Source: Pedobacter nyackensis
Lineage (GTDB): Bacteria > Bacteroidota > Bacteroidia > Sphingobacteriales > Sphingobacteriaceae
Length of the DNA stretch: 64,000 bases
Reading direction: 5' to 3'
Assembly (NCBI RefSeq): GCF_900176505.1
Contig: NZ_FWYB01000003.1
Coordinates: 1 to 64,000 of the forward strand
Below the pieces are notes generated by a model. The model was given only the letters and a program-made list of their open reading frames with translations. It did not search any database and was not told the origin of the DNA. Shown in pieces: positions 1 to 8,100 of this stretch; the stretch's first letter is position 1; the number at the start of each line of letters is the position of its first letter. The translations under genes were made by a program, and so were the position numbers.

Positions 1-1443
1 AGAAGGAGAAACCGAAGCACTACCATTCGTTCCACCGAAACAAGACACATTTGTCTGTGAACCGGTAGCAGTACTAATTGCCGAAGGCTGTGTAACAGAA
101 ACGGGAACCGTTCCCGTACAACCATTGGCATCGGTAATGGTTACGGAATATGATCCTGCTAAAAGAAGAACCCTGTCTTCGGTAGTAATACCACCACCCC
201 AGTTGAATGTATAAGGGCCCGTACCACCTGTTGGTGTCAGGTTAATCGCACCAGTGTTACCGCCGTTACAAGCTACATTTGTGACAACTGTAGTTCCTGA
301 TACAGGAGCCGAAGGCTGGGTAACAGAAACGGTAACCGTCCCTGTACAACCATTGGCATCAGTAATAGTTACACTGTAGGTTCCTGCCGCAAGGCTAATC
401 CTATCTTGGGAAGTAATACCACCACCCCAGTTATAAGTATAACCAGGTGTTCCACCAGTTGGTGTAAGATCGATTGAACCGTTAGTTCCTCCAAAGCAGG
501 CTACATTGGTGACAAGCGTAGTTCCTGCTACAGCCAAAGGCTGGGTAACAGAAACGGGAACCGTTCCCGTACAACCATTGGCATCGGTAATGGTTACGGA
601 ATATGATCCTGCAGCAAGGGCAGTCCTGTCTTCGGTAGTAATACCACCACCCCAGTTGAATGTATAAGGGCCCGTACCACCTGTTGGTGTCAGGTTAATC
701 GTAGCATTGTTACCGCCGAAGCAGGCTACATTGGTGACCACCGTAGTTCCTGATACAGGAGCCGAAGGCTGTGTAATGGTAACGTTTTTCGTTATTACTG
801 TTCCTTCAGCATCAGTGATGGTACAATCATATACACCTGCTGTTAATCCAGAAGCTGTAGCTCCCGTTCCTCCTGAAGGGCTCCAGGAGTAAGTATAAGA
901 AGCCGCTCCACCACTAGCTGTAACTGAAGCAGTACCATTACTACCCCCGAAACAAGATACGTTACTTTGGCCGGTTGTCGCTGATAAAGCAGCATTTGTT
1001 GTAAAGGTCAAATCGGCCCCATAGCTAGTTCCAAATGAGTTAGTAGCAAACGCTCTAAAATGAATTGTCGTGTTTGGTGGGACGCCAGTTGCAATTCCGC
1101 TAAAACTTCCTGTACCGGTTCCAGTCGATACAGCTGGGTCTACATTGATTTCTGGATCGGCAAATGTACTCCAGACAATACCTCTCCAGGTTACTGGATC
1201 TCCGCCGTCATTGGTCACATCGCCTCCTAAAGTGGCTTTTACCGCACCAACATTTGTTGCGGCGGATGTTACTACTGTTGGTGCTACCGGCACAGCTTTT
1301 ACATTTGACACCATACGCCCCGGAGGATCAATGTCACTTGAGGCCATGACCTCAGTCTTTACCGCTAAGGTGAAAAATAATAACGCAAATGCGATCATAC
1401 CTTTCCTTAATAAGTAGTTAAAAAAGAGTAATTGTTTTTTCAT
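1..1443 (-). CDS. SprB-repeat surface protein, N-terminal part (C-terminus beyond window)
   Basis: An open frame of 481 codons runs from an ATG at 1443 to the left edge of the window, so the C-terminus is missing. The start is followed by a basic and hydrophobic segment (residues about 1-32) that looks like a signal peptide. Residues about 45-150 form a fibronectin-like region (ATNVGAVKATLGG ... TTIHFRAFATNSFGTSYG). After that come about five SprB-type repeats, each with a Cys-Phe-Gly-Gly-x-Asn-Gly motif and a conserved ITDANGC stretch. SprB-type repeats occur in very large Bacteroidota cell-surface adhesins, often exported by the type IX system. The sorting domain that would prove this lies outside the window. 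Adhesin is an inference; extracellular location is well supported. Confidence 0.85.
   Translation of the reverse strand, partial: MKKQLLFFNYLLRKGMIAFALLFFTLAVKTEVMASSDIDPPGRMVSNVKAVPVAPTVVTSAATNVGAVKATLGGDVTNDGGDPVTWRGIVWSTFADPEINVDPAVSTGTGTGSFSGIATGVPPNTTIHFRAFATNSFGTSYGADLTFTTNAALSATTGQSNVSCFGGSNGTASVTASGGAASYTYSWSPSGGTGATASGLTAGVYDCTITDAEGTVITKNVTITQPSAPVSGTTVVTNVACFGGNNATINLTPTGGTGPYTFNWGGGITTEDRTALAAGSYSVTITDANGCTGTVPVSVTQPLAVAGTTLVTNVACFGGTNGSIDLTPTGGTPGYTYNWGGGITSQDRISLAAGTYSVTITDANGCTGTVTVSVTQPSAPVSGTTVVTNVACNGGNTGAINLTPTGGTGPYTFNWGGGITTEDRVLLLAGSYSVTITDANGCTGTVPVSVTQPSAISTATGSQTNVSCFGGTNGSASVSPS
80..780 (-). repeat. Tandem SprB repeats, about 225-228 bp per unit
   Basis: The block containing GTACAACCATTGGCATC recurs near 115, 343 and 568, that is with periods of 228 and 225 bp (76 and 75 codons). 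The units near 80-250 and 530-700 are almost identical in DNA, while the middle unit has diverged more. The period keeps the reading frame, so units could be gained or lost by slippage or recombination without breaking the protein. Confidence 0.85.
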
Positions 1444-1503
1444 ATAAAAGGTTTAAAAATGATGAGTACGAAACAAACGTGTTTTTCTGGTTAATTTTGT
1501 TGC

Positions 1504-1511
1504 CAAATTTA
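1504..1511 (-). promoter_or_regulatory. Candidate -7 promoter box for the SprB-repeat gene
   Basis: On the minus strand this reads TAAATTTG, an exact match to the Bacteroidota -7 consensus TAnnTTTG, about 60 bp before the ATG at 1443. A short inverted repeat, ACTTG/CAAGT at 1511-1525, lies directly upstream. I found no convincing -33 TTTG element, so this rests on one box. Confidence 0.4.
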
Positions 1512-1719
1512 CTTGTATCGCAAGTATTTCTGTCATTGCTAGATCCGAATAGTGGTACGGGATTATAATTCCGTACTCCTTTTTTCTTGTGATAGGTTAA
1601 ATTGTTTATCTTAAATTAATTATTTGCTAATGTTTAGCTAATTGCCCGATGGGGATTATTGCACTTTATATCCTTTTATCGAAGCGTTGCGCCCCAAGGC
1701 ATTAATTTAAATTATTTCG

Positions 1720-1727
1720 TAAGTTTG
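1720..1727 (+). promoter_or_regulatory. Candidate -7 promoter box for the UDP-sugar dehydrogenase gene
   Basis: TAAGTTTG matches TAnnTTTG and ends only five bases before the ATG at 1733. If it is used, transcription would start at or next to the start codon and the message would be leaderless or nearly so. No clear -33 box was found at the usual distance. Confidence 0.4.
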
Positions 1728-1732
1728 CGCCC

Positions 1733-3004
1733 ATGTCAGCAGCAAATAAGCCACACATTGCAATCATAGGTTTAGGTTACGTCGGGCTACCTTTAGCCAT
1801 CGAGTTTGCCAAACAATACCAGGTTCTCGGTTTCGATATCAATGAAACCCGGATACAAGAACTTTCGGCAAATAAAGATATTACCAAAGAAGCCGATTTA
1901 ACTGCATTGCAGGAAGTGCTTGGTAAAGGACTTACCCTTTCTTCAGATGTCGATATGTTGCAGGAATGTAACGTGTATATCGTTACCGTTCCTACACCAA
2001 TTGATCAGTTCAAGGCACCGGATTTAAAACCATTATTAGCCGCGACAGAAATGCTGGCGAAATACCTGGAAAAAAGTGATATCGTCATCTACGAATCTAC
2101 CGTTTATCCGGGCTGTACAGAAGAAGACTGTGTGCCGGTGCTGGAGAAATATTCAGGACTGAAATACAATGTTGATTTCTACTGCGGTTATTCGCCGGAA
2201 AGGATCAATCCGGGAGATAAAGTAAATACCCTGACTAAAATCATGAAAGTTACCTCAGGCTCTACACCTGAAGTGGCCAATTGGATCGATGCACTATACG
2301 GTAGCATTATTACTGCAGGTACCCATAAAGCACCCAGCATCAAAGTAGCAGAAGCTTCAAAAGCAATTGAAAACGCACAGCGTGATGTGAACATCTCCTT
2401 TGTAAACGAGCTGGCGCTGATCTTCGATAAAATGGAGATCGATACTGCTGATGTAATCGCTGCTGCGGGAACAAAATGGAACTTCTTAAAATATAAACCA
2501 GGATTGGTAGGTGGACACTGTATCGGTGTGGATCCTTATTACCTGGCACATAAATCCAATGCACTCGGCTATACTCCTCAGGTTATCCTGTCGGGCAGAA
2601 GGGTAAATGAAAACATGGGTGTTTTCGTAGCCAGCAAAGTTGTAAAAATGCTGATCGCTAAAGATATCAATGTTAAAGGCGAGAAAGCACTGATTCTGGG
2701 CTTCGCGTTTAAAGAGAACTGTCCGGATGTGAGAAACACAAAAGTGATCGATATCTATACGGAATTGAAACAGTATGGTATGGATGTGCATGTGTATGAT
2801 CCATGGGCTATTGCGGAAGAAGTGCATGAAGAGTATGGCATCACACTGGAACAAAAGTTGGATGATGACTATAAAGCCATCATCATTGCGGTAGCGCACA
2901 ATGAATTCCTGAGCATCGATTATGCGAAGTATAAAGCCAGCGGAGCTATTATTTTTGATACCAAATCATTTATCGACCGCAGCTTTGCAGATGCGAGACT
3001 GTAA
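1733..3004 (+). CDS. UDP-N-acetyl-hexosamine 6-dehydrogenase (WbpA/TviB type)
   Basis: This 423-residue protein belongs to the UDP-glucose/GDP-mannose dehydrogenase family. It oxidises C6 of a UDP-sugar to the uronic acid with two NAD+. The N-terminal Rossmann motif [10 protein letters not shown] is at residues about 13-22, a central helical dimerisation domain follows, and the catalytic cysteine lies in [14 protein letters not shown]. The sequence is closest in style to the UDP-GlcNAc/UDP-GalNAc dehydrogenases of O-antigen and Vi-antigen pathways (WbpA, WbpO, TviB) rather than UDP-glucose dehydrogenases. It is followed after 54 bp by the GDP-mannose dehydratase gene, so it belongs to a cell-surface polysaccharide pathway. 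A diverged paralogue lies at 59082-60371. The exact substrate cannot be read from sequence. Confidence 0.9.
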   Translation: MSAANKPHIAIIGLGYVGLPLAIEFAKQYQVLGFDINETRIQELSANKDITKEADLTALQEVLGKGLTLSSDVDMLQECNVYIVTVPTPIDQFKAPDLKPLLAATEMLAKYLEKSDIVIYESTVYPGCTEEDCVPVLEKYSGLKYNVDFYCGYSPERINPGDKVNTLTKIMKVTSGSTPEVANWIDALYGSIITAGTHKAPSIKVAEASKAIENAQRDVNISFVNELALIFDKMEIDTADVIAAAGTKWNFLKYKPGLVGGHCIGVDPYYLAHKSNALGYTPQVILSGRRVNENMGVFVASKVVKMLIAKDINVKGEKALILGFAFKENCPDVRNTKVIDIYTELKQYGMDVHVYDPWAIAEEVHEEYGITLEQKLDDDYKAIIIAVAHNEFLSIDYAKYKASGAIIFDTKSFIDRSFADARL

Positions 3005-3058
3005 GAAAAAATAAATAAATCCGTATGTTTACGGCTGTAAATTAAAAGACAAAAATTG

Positions 3059-4195
3059 ATGAAGGTAGCTTTAATAACTGGTGTTACAGGACAGGATGGT
3101 GCATATTTAGCAGAGTTCTTGCTAAAAAAGGGATATTTTGTACACGGTATAAAAAGAAGAGCCTCATCATTCAATACCGATAGGATTGATCATTTGTATC
3201 ATGATCAGCACGAACAAGGTGTAAGTTTCAAACTGCATTATGGCGATCTGACCGATTCAACCAATTTAATTCGCATCATCCAGGAAACACAACCTGATGA
3301 AATTTATAACCTCGCGGCCATGAGCCACGTGCATGTAAGTTTCGAAATGCCCGAGTATACCGCCAATGCCGATGGTATTGGTACCTTAAGGTTATTAGAA
3401 GCCATCCGCATTTTAGGAATGGAGAAAAAGACCAAGATTTACCAGGCATCAACTTCCGAACTGTACGGATTGGTGCAGGCTGTTCCACAAAGTGAAACTA
3501 CGCCTTTCTATCCGCGTTCGCCATATGCTGTAGCTAAAATGTACGGTTACTGGATCACGGTTAACTACAGGGAAGCTTATCAGATGTATGCCTGCAACGG
3601 GATCTTGTTTAACCACGAAAGTCCGCTTAGAGGCGAAACCTTCGTAACCCGTAAAATTACCCGCGCAGCGTGTAAAATTGCCTTAGGACTACAAAATTGC
3701 CTTTACCTTGGTAACCTGTCTGCACAAAGAGATTGGGGCCATGCCAAAGATTATATTGAAGCGATGTGGTTAATCCTACAACAGGAACAACCTGAAGATT
3801 ATGTTATCGCTACCGGAATCACTACCACAGTAAGAGACTTCGTTAAAATGAGCTTCGCCGAACTGGGTATTGAAGTGGAGTTTAGCGGAAAAGATGAGTA
3901 CGAGCGTGGTGTGATTATTGACGTTGATCAGGAAATGTTGGTAAAACTAGGCTTAAATGATACTTACCTGAAACCGGGAACCGTAGTGGTACAGGTAGAT
4001 GAGAAATATTTCCGCCCAACTGAAGTTGACTTGTTGCTGGGCGATCCAACTAAAGCCAATACCAAACTGGGCTGGAAACCTAAATACGATTTACCTGCAT
4101 TGGTGAAGGATATGATGCAATCTGATTTGCACCTCATGAAAAAAGACGAATACCTGAAAGAAGGTGGTTTTAAAACCTTAAACTATTTCGAATAG
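3059..4195 (+). CDS. gmd: GDP-mannose 4,6-dehydratase
   Basis: This 378-residue short-chain dehydrogenase/reductase converts GDP-D-mannose to GDP-4-keto-6-deoxy-D-mannose in the cytoplasm. That product is the precursor of GDP-fucose, GDP-rhamnose and GDP-perosamine. The nucleotide-binding motif [16 protein letters not shown] is at the N-terminus. The family signature [16 protein letters not shown], the catalytic YAVAK motif and [16 protein letters not shown] are all present. I chose ATG 3059 over the TTG at 3056 because it gives the canonical MKVALITG start. The partner reductase or aminotransferase that would define the final sugar is not in this window. The gene follows the UDP-sugar dehydrogenase in what looks like one operon. 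Confidence 0.96.
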   Translation: MKVALITGVTGQDGAYLAEFLLKKGYFVHGIKRRASSFNTDRIDHLYHDQHEQGVSFKLHYGDLTDSTNLIRIIQETQPDEIYNLAAMSHVHVSFEMPEYTANADGIGTLRLLEAIRILGMEKKTKIYQASTSELYGLVQAVPQSETTPFYPRSPYAVAKMYGYWITVNYREAYQMYACNGILFNHESPLRGETFVTRKITRAACKIALGLQNCLYLGNLSAQRDWGHAKDYIEAMWLILQQEQPEDYVIATGITTTVRDFVKMSFAELGIEVEFSGKDEYERGVIIDVDQEMLVKLGLNDTYLKPGTVVVQVDEKYFRPTEVDLLLGDPTKANTKLGWKPKYDLPALVKDMMQSDLHLMKKDEYLKEGGFKTLNYFE

Positions 4196-4274
4196 GGAGG
4201 ACTTAATTCCTTCGCTTCCAGTACTCGGGATATCCTAGATATTACTATCTTGCTTTTTAATTTTAGGATAACCA

Positions 4275-5099
4275 ATGATCATTATTATTCAGTGTAAAGA
4301 CCGGGTAGGACTGGTTGCCGACATATCGGCTATATTATCGGAAGCAGGGTTGAACATCATTTCCATGCGTGAGCATGTGGATAAAGCCGGGGAACGGTTT
4401 TTTATGCGCCTGGAAGTGGACGGTACGACAGATGAAGTTGCCCTGGAAAAAAGCATGGAGCAGGTTTTACCCGAGGGCGCGCTGATCCATGTCAATCCGG
4501 TTCCTGATAAAAAGATCGTGGTGATGGTAACCCGCGAATACCATTGCCTGGCTGATATCCTGATCCGGAACAGTTTTGGTACGCTTGGCGCTGAGGTGCT
4601 TTGTGTGATTGGAAACCATAGCATCCTGCAAAAGATTTGCGAACGCTTTGATATTCCCTTTTATCTGATTCCTTACCATGAGGAAAAAGCAGTTTCCGAA
4701 CGGGAGATCATTCATAAAATTAATTCCTATAATCCTGATTTCATTGTTCTGGCTAAGTTTATGCGGATTTTATCACCGGCATTCGTAGCCAGTTTCCCAA
4801 ATAAAGTGATCAATATCCACCATTCCTTTCTACCTGCCTTTGCAGGGGCAAATCCTTACAGGCAAGCTTTTGAAAGAGGGGTTAAACTGATTGGTGCAAC
4901 AGCGCATTTTGTGACCGATGAGCTGGATGAAGGACCGATTATTGCGCAACAGATTATACCGGTTAACCACTCCTTTACCGCTGCCGATATGGTGAAATCA
5001 GGGAAGGAAATTGAAACTGCTGTACTGGCAAAAGCCTTGCGCCTGGTTTTGAATGACAGGGTATTCGTCTACCAGAATAAAACAGTTGTTTTTGAGTAG
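4275..5099 (+). CDS. purU: Formyltetrahydrofolate deformylase
   Basis: This 274-residue protein hydrolyses 10-formyltetrahydrofolate to tetrahydrofolate and formate, balancing one-carbon pools and feeding formate to PurT. Residues about 2-75 form an ACT regulatory domain (CKDRVGLVADISAILSEAGL). Residues about 85-270 form a formyl-transferase fold with the active-site segment NIHHSFLPAF and the DELDEGPII motif around the catalytic aspartate. Length and domain order are normal for PurU. It stands 79 bp after gmd and converges on the XRE gene with a gap of only 10 bp. It has no evident functional link to the polysaccharide genes upstream. Confidence 0.95.
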   Translation: MIIIIQCKDRVGLVADISAILSEAGLNIISMREHVDKAGERFFMRLEVDGTTDEVALEKSMEQVLPEGALIHVNPVPDKKIVVMVTREYHCLADILIRNSFGTLGAEVLCVIGNHSILQKICERFDIPFYLIPYHEEKAVSEREIIHKINSYNPDFIVLAKFMRILSPAFVASFPNKVINIHHSFLPAFAGANPYRQAFERGVKLIGATAHFVTDELDEGPIIAQQIIPVNHSFTAADMVKSGKEIETAVLAKALRLVLNDRVFVYQNKTVVFE

Positions 5100-5109
5100 T
5101 GCTCAAATC

Positions 5110-5427
5110 TTATTTTCCTCCTTCGTAAATCCTGATGATTTCGTATTGAAGTTTAATGACCGCACTATCTTTTTTTGCCAGTATGTTTTTTAGCTGCGCT
5201 ATATTTAAGTAATGCTTGTTTTTTTCTTCTGGTGTAGTGACGAGCTCCGCAGGTTCTACATTGAATACTCCTGCAATTTGATTTAATCTGGAAAAATTTA
5301 AGTCTGTATCGCCGGCTTCAATTTTAGAAAGGGCTGGCGTTGTTATTCCTAGTTTTTTGGCCAGGTGTCCCTGAGTCCAGCTTCTTTGCTGGCGCAGGTG
5401 TCTAATGTTTTTGCTGATTGCGTTCAT
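5110..5427 (-). CDS. XRE-family transcriptional regulator
   Basis: This small DNA-binding protein has a lambda-repressor-type helix-turn-helix at residues about 5-60: IRHLRQQRSWTQGHLAKKLG followed by TTPALSKIEAGDTDLNFSRL. A C-terminal tail of about 40 charged residues follows. The frame stays open upstream to an ATG at 5556, which would add 43 residues unlike the family. I prefer the ATG at 5427 (105 residues) because the HTH then begins five residues in, as is usual. Its targets are unknown. It could regulate itself or neighbours, or serve as an isolated host regulator. Confidence 0.75.
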   Translation of the reverse strand: MNAISKNIRHLRQQRSWTQGHLAKKLGITTPALSKIEAGDTDLNFSRLNQIAGVFNVEPAELVTTPEEKNKHYLNIAQLKNILAKKDSAVIKLQYEIIRIYEGGK

Positions 5428-5682
5428 GTTTTTCTTTTCAAGATACTGAAATATCGGGAAAAGATCCTCGTGTTGGGTTGTGTTTTTGTATTCTAACTCA
5501 ATATACCAGTTGCTTGAAAGCAAGCGCAGAATTATATTCTGTGAAGAGGAGTTCATTTGGTTACGAGAAGTATATTCTAATCAATGTCGACTAAGAGACA
5601 ACCTCCCAAAGGGTTGTTTGCAAATTGCCTGCTCCATTATGGATACAGGCAATTTTATTGAATGATTAGGAAATTATTCCAG

Positions 5683-6501
5683 TTAAGGCTTAAGCCCAAG
5701 CACGGCTACAACCGGTAAATGATCCGATTGTTCAGGAGCTGAAATCACTTCATGAGCCTGAACAAGCAATGGTTTCCTAGTGGTAAAGCCTATAAAATCA
5801 ATACATTTAACCGGTTTATCAGCAGGTATTGTTGGCCCACAGGTAAAACAAGTTCTTGTGAATACCTGATCCATTGCCATAATCACCTCGCTACCGGGCA
5901 CTGCATTAAAATCTCCTGTAATAATAAATGGGGTGCTTTCCTTTAATGCAATTGCATTGATCTCTTTCATCTGCATACTTCTGTTTGTCGGATTACTTGT
6001 CGCATCCAGATGTGTGTTTGCAAAACGAATAACTTTGCCCGAAGGCAAAACTACGCTTGCCGTAACTAATACACGCGGTTCTGCATTTGTAGCAGGATCA
6101 GAACTCAGGGGGTAAACCTGAACATCACTAAGTTTGTATTTACATAAAATTGCCACACCATATGCTCCTCCCTGATAATCGATTGCTTTGGCGAAGTAAT
6201 AGTTCATATTGGTCTTTGCAGCGAGTTCTTTTGCCTGGTTCAGTGCTTTGCCCGAGCGTGTCGTATTTACATCAATCTCCTGTAACCCTACAAAATCAGG
6301 TTTTGCAGTATTAATTACTGCGGCAATTGCATTCAAGTCGATCACATCAGGTTTTGCGGGGGGATTGCAATGATGAACGTTGTACGACATTATTTTAATG
6401 GTTTCCAGATCTTTGCCTCCGGGCTTAGCGATATGCTTTTTCTCCGAACAAGACAACAACAAAAGGCAGCCAGCTGTGATAAAGCAGAATAGATTCTTCA
6501 T
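5683..6501 (-). CDS. Endonuclease/exonuclease/phosphatase-family lipoprotein
   Basis: This 272-residue protein has a lipoprotein signal with the lipobox LLSC at residues about 15-18, so it should be membrane-anchored outside the cytoplasm. The rest is a DNase I-like fold: SYNVHH (metal and active-site Asn), LQEID, the GDFNAVPGSE motif and the C-terminal SDHLPVVAVL motif with its catalytic Asp-His. All key residues are present. Members of this superfamily cleave phosphodiesters or phosphomonoesters in nucleic acids, lipids or sugar phosphates, and sequence does not tell which. It starts 3 bp after the SusD gene ends, as the last gene of the sigma-controlled SusCD operon. It therefore probably acts on the ligand that this pair imports. 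Confidence 0.88.
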   Translation of the reverse strand: MKNLFCFITAGCLLLLSCSEKKHIAKPGGKDLETIKIMSYNVHHCNPPAKPDVIDLNAIAAVINTAKPDFVGLQEIDVNTTRSGKALNQAKELAAKTNMNYYFAKAIDYQGGAYGVAILCKYKLSDVQVYPLSSDPATNAEPRVLVTASVVLPSGKVIRFANTHLDATSNPTNRSMQMKEINAIALKESTPFIITGDFNAVPGSEVIMAMDQVFTRTCFTCGPTIPADKPVKCIDFIGFTTRKPLLVQAHEVISAPEQSDHLPVVAVLGLKP

Positions 6502-6504
6502 GTT

Positions 6505-8088
6505 TTAATAGTTAGGATTCTGAGTAAATCCAGGGTTCGCCTGCATTTCTAATTGTGGAATTGGCCATAAGAAATCTCTGTTTGCCTTTGCCAATCGCGT
6601 TTCAACAGGTACTGCAATCCCGGTTAAGGGATCAATAGCTCCGGTAACGGGTCCATTCATAACCTGTTCAAATATCCCCCAACGTCTGATGTCAAAATAC
6701 CTTACACCTTCAAATGCAAGCTCTACTCTTCGCTCACGCCTAACCAGTTCACGTAATTTCTCCTTCGTATTATACACCGCTACATTTACATTTGGCATTC
6801 CAGCGCGGTTCCTAATTTCATTTAAGTACTTAACAACATCAGGATTTGTAAAGTCATCTGTTTCTATTAAAGTCTCTACATAGGTTAATAAAACCTCGGC
6901 ATACCTGATAATCATAAAGTCGAGGGTTTTTGAGCCGGTCTTATCTTTTGGGTCAAGGTATTTGTTTTGCCAATATCCGGTCGCGGTTGAGTTCTGTGCA
7001 CCAATTTTATCAGCGTTAAGTGGATTCAGATCAAAAGGCTTCAGTACAAGAGCTGCGTAGGTCTGTAGTGGAAACAATACCGAAAATGCTAACCTCGGGT
7101 CCCTGTTGTTTTTATATTTGGGGTCTTTTAAATAAATGGCTAGTGAATCGGGGCCCAGTTCGTAAATTGTTTTGCCCTGTTTGGTTTCATAACTGTTGAT
7201 CATATCAGCGGTTGGCGACAACACCGTTTTACCACCCAGGCCCTGTGGAGCAAAAGTATCCCAGGCACCAGAACAACCATTTTCCCTAAAAAATATACGT
7301 TCTTTGTTTAGCTCTCCGGTGTAAAGAAACAAATCTGCATAGCTATTCTTCACGTTTGCACTCTTATAAAGCGCATAAATATCCAGTTTAATAACTTCCT
7401 TTGCAGCATTTTTAGCCACCTCGTAGTTCTTGTAAAAAGTAGCCAACCTGGTAATCAATGCCCAGCATACTCCCGAAGTTATTCTTTTAATGTCTGCATT
7501 GGTGTATTCCTTTGGCAAGTTACCGGCACATTCCGTTAACTCCGCCAACACAAAATCATAGACTTCCTTTTCGGTATTTCTTTTCAGGTAGCTGGCATCG
7601 GGAACCACAGAATTAGTCATCAATGGCACACCTCCAAAAAACAACAATAACTCCATATGGTAATAAGCCCGTAGCGCTCTGGCTTCATATTTATATCTTG
7701 TTTTCAACTCTTCGCCCATATAGCATTTATCTACATTTTCTAAAAAGCGATTCGCACGTCTGATTGTTTTATAATCGTCTCTCCATATGCCCAATCCCAC
7801 ACCCCAGGTGCCAGTCTGCAAGCCTTTTACATAAGACTCATAATCACCCCGGAAAGTCTGACGTGCAACATTTTCATCCGCCATCGCAGATAAAAATAAG
7901 GTTTGCCTGCCCGAAGCTCCATCAGGAATACCTACATATGCAGTGTTTAACGCATTTGTTGCATCAGCCTCTGTTCTCCAGAATTCTTCATCCGAAATAC
8001 TCGTTGGATGATCATGTGTCAGAAACTTTTCGCATGATGTTAGCGTTGCCAGCATCATGACTATGATAAAATAAAATTCCTTTTTCAT
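6505..8088 (-). CDS. SusD/RagB-family outer-membrane lipoprotein
   Basis: SusD proteins are surface lipoproteins that cap a SusC porin and capture the ligand. The start at 8088 gives a short signal with the lipobox LTSC, followed by EKFLTHDHPTSISDEEFW, a typical SusD opening. The N-terminal TPR-like helices and the C-terminal RagB/SusD signature RRERRVELAFEGVRYFDIRRWG are present, and the length of about 527 residues is normal. An in-frame ATG at 8097 would add three residues. The gene follows susC after 3-12 bp and precedes the phosphatase-fold lipoprotein. The ligand is unknown. Confidence 0.93.
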   Translation of the reverse strand: MKKEFYFIIVMMLATLTSCEKFLTHDHPTSISDEEFWRTEADATNALNTAYVGIPDGASGRQTLFLSAMADENVARQTFRGDYESYVKGLQTGTWGVGLGIWRDDYKTIRRANRFLENVDKCYMGEELKTRYKYEARALRAYYHMELLLFFGGVPLMTNSVVPDASYLKRNTEKEVYDFVLAELTECAGNLPKEYTNADIKRITSGVCWALITRLATFYKNYEVAKNAAKEVIKLDIYALYKSANVKNSYADLFLYTGELNKERIFFRENGCSGAWDTFAPQGLGGKTVLSPTADMINSYETKQGKTIYELGPDSLAIYLKDPKYKNNRDPRLAFSVLFPLQTYAALVLKPFDLNPLNADKIGAQNSTATGYWQNKYLDPKDKTGSKTLDFMIIRYAEVLLTYVETLIETDDFTNPDVVKYLNEIRNRAGMPNVNVAVYNTKEKLRELVRRERRVELAFEGVRYFDIRRWGIFEQVMNGPVTGAIDPLTGIAVPVETRLAKANRDFLWPIPQLEMQANPGFTQNPNY

Positions 8089-8100
8089 ATTTAACATATA

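Noticed and set aside
707-1417. Plus-strand frames opposite the SprB-repeat gene
   Set aside because: They lie antisense to a continuous 481-codon repeat protein and have proline-rich, low-complexity translations typical of shadows.
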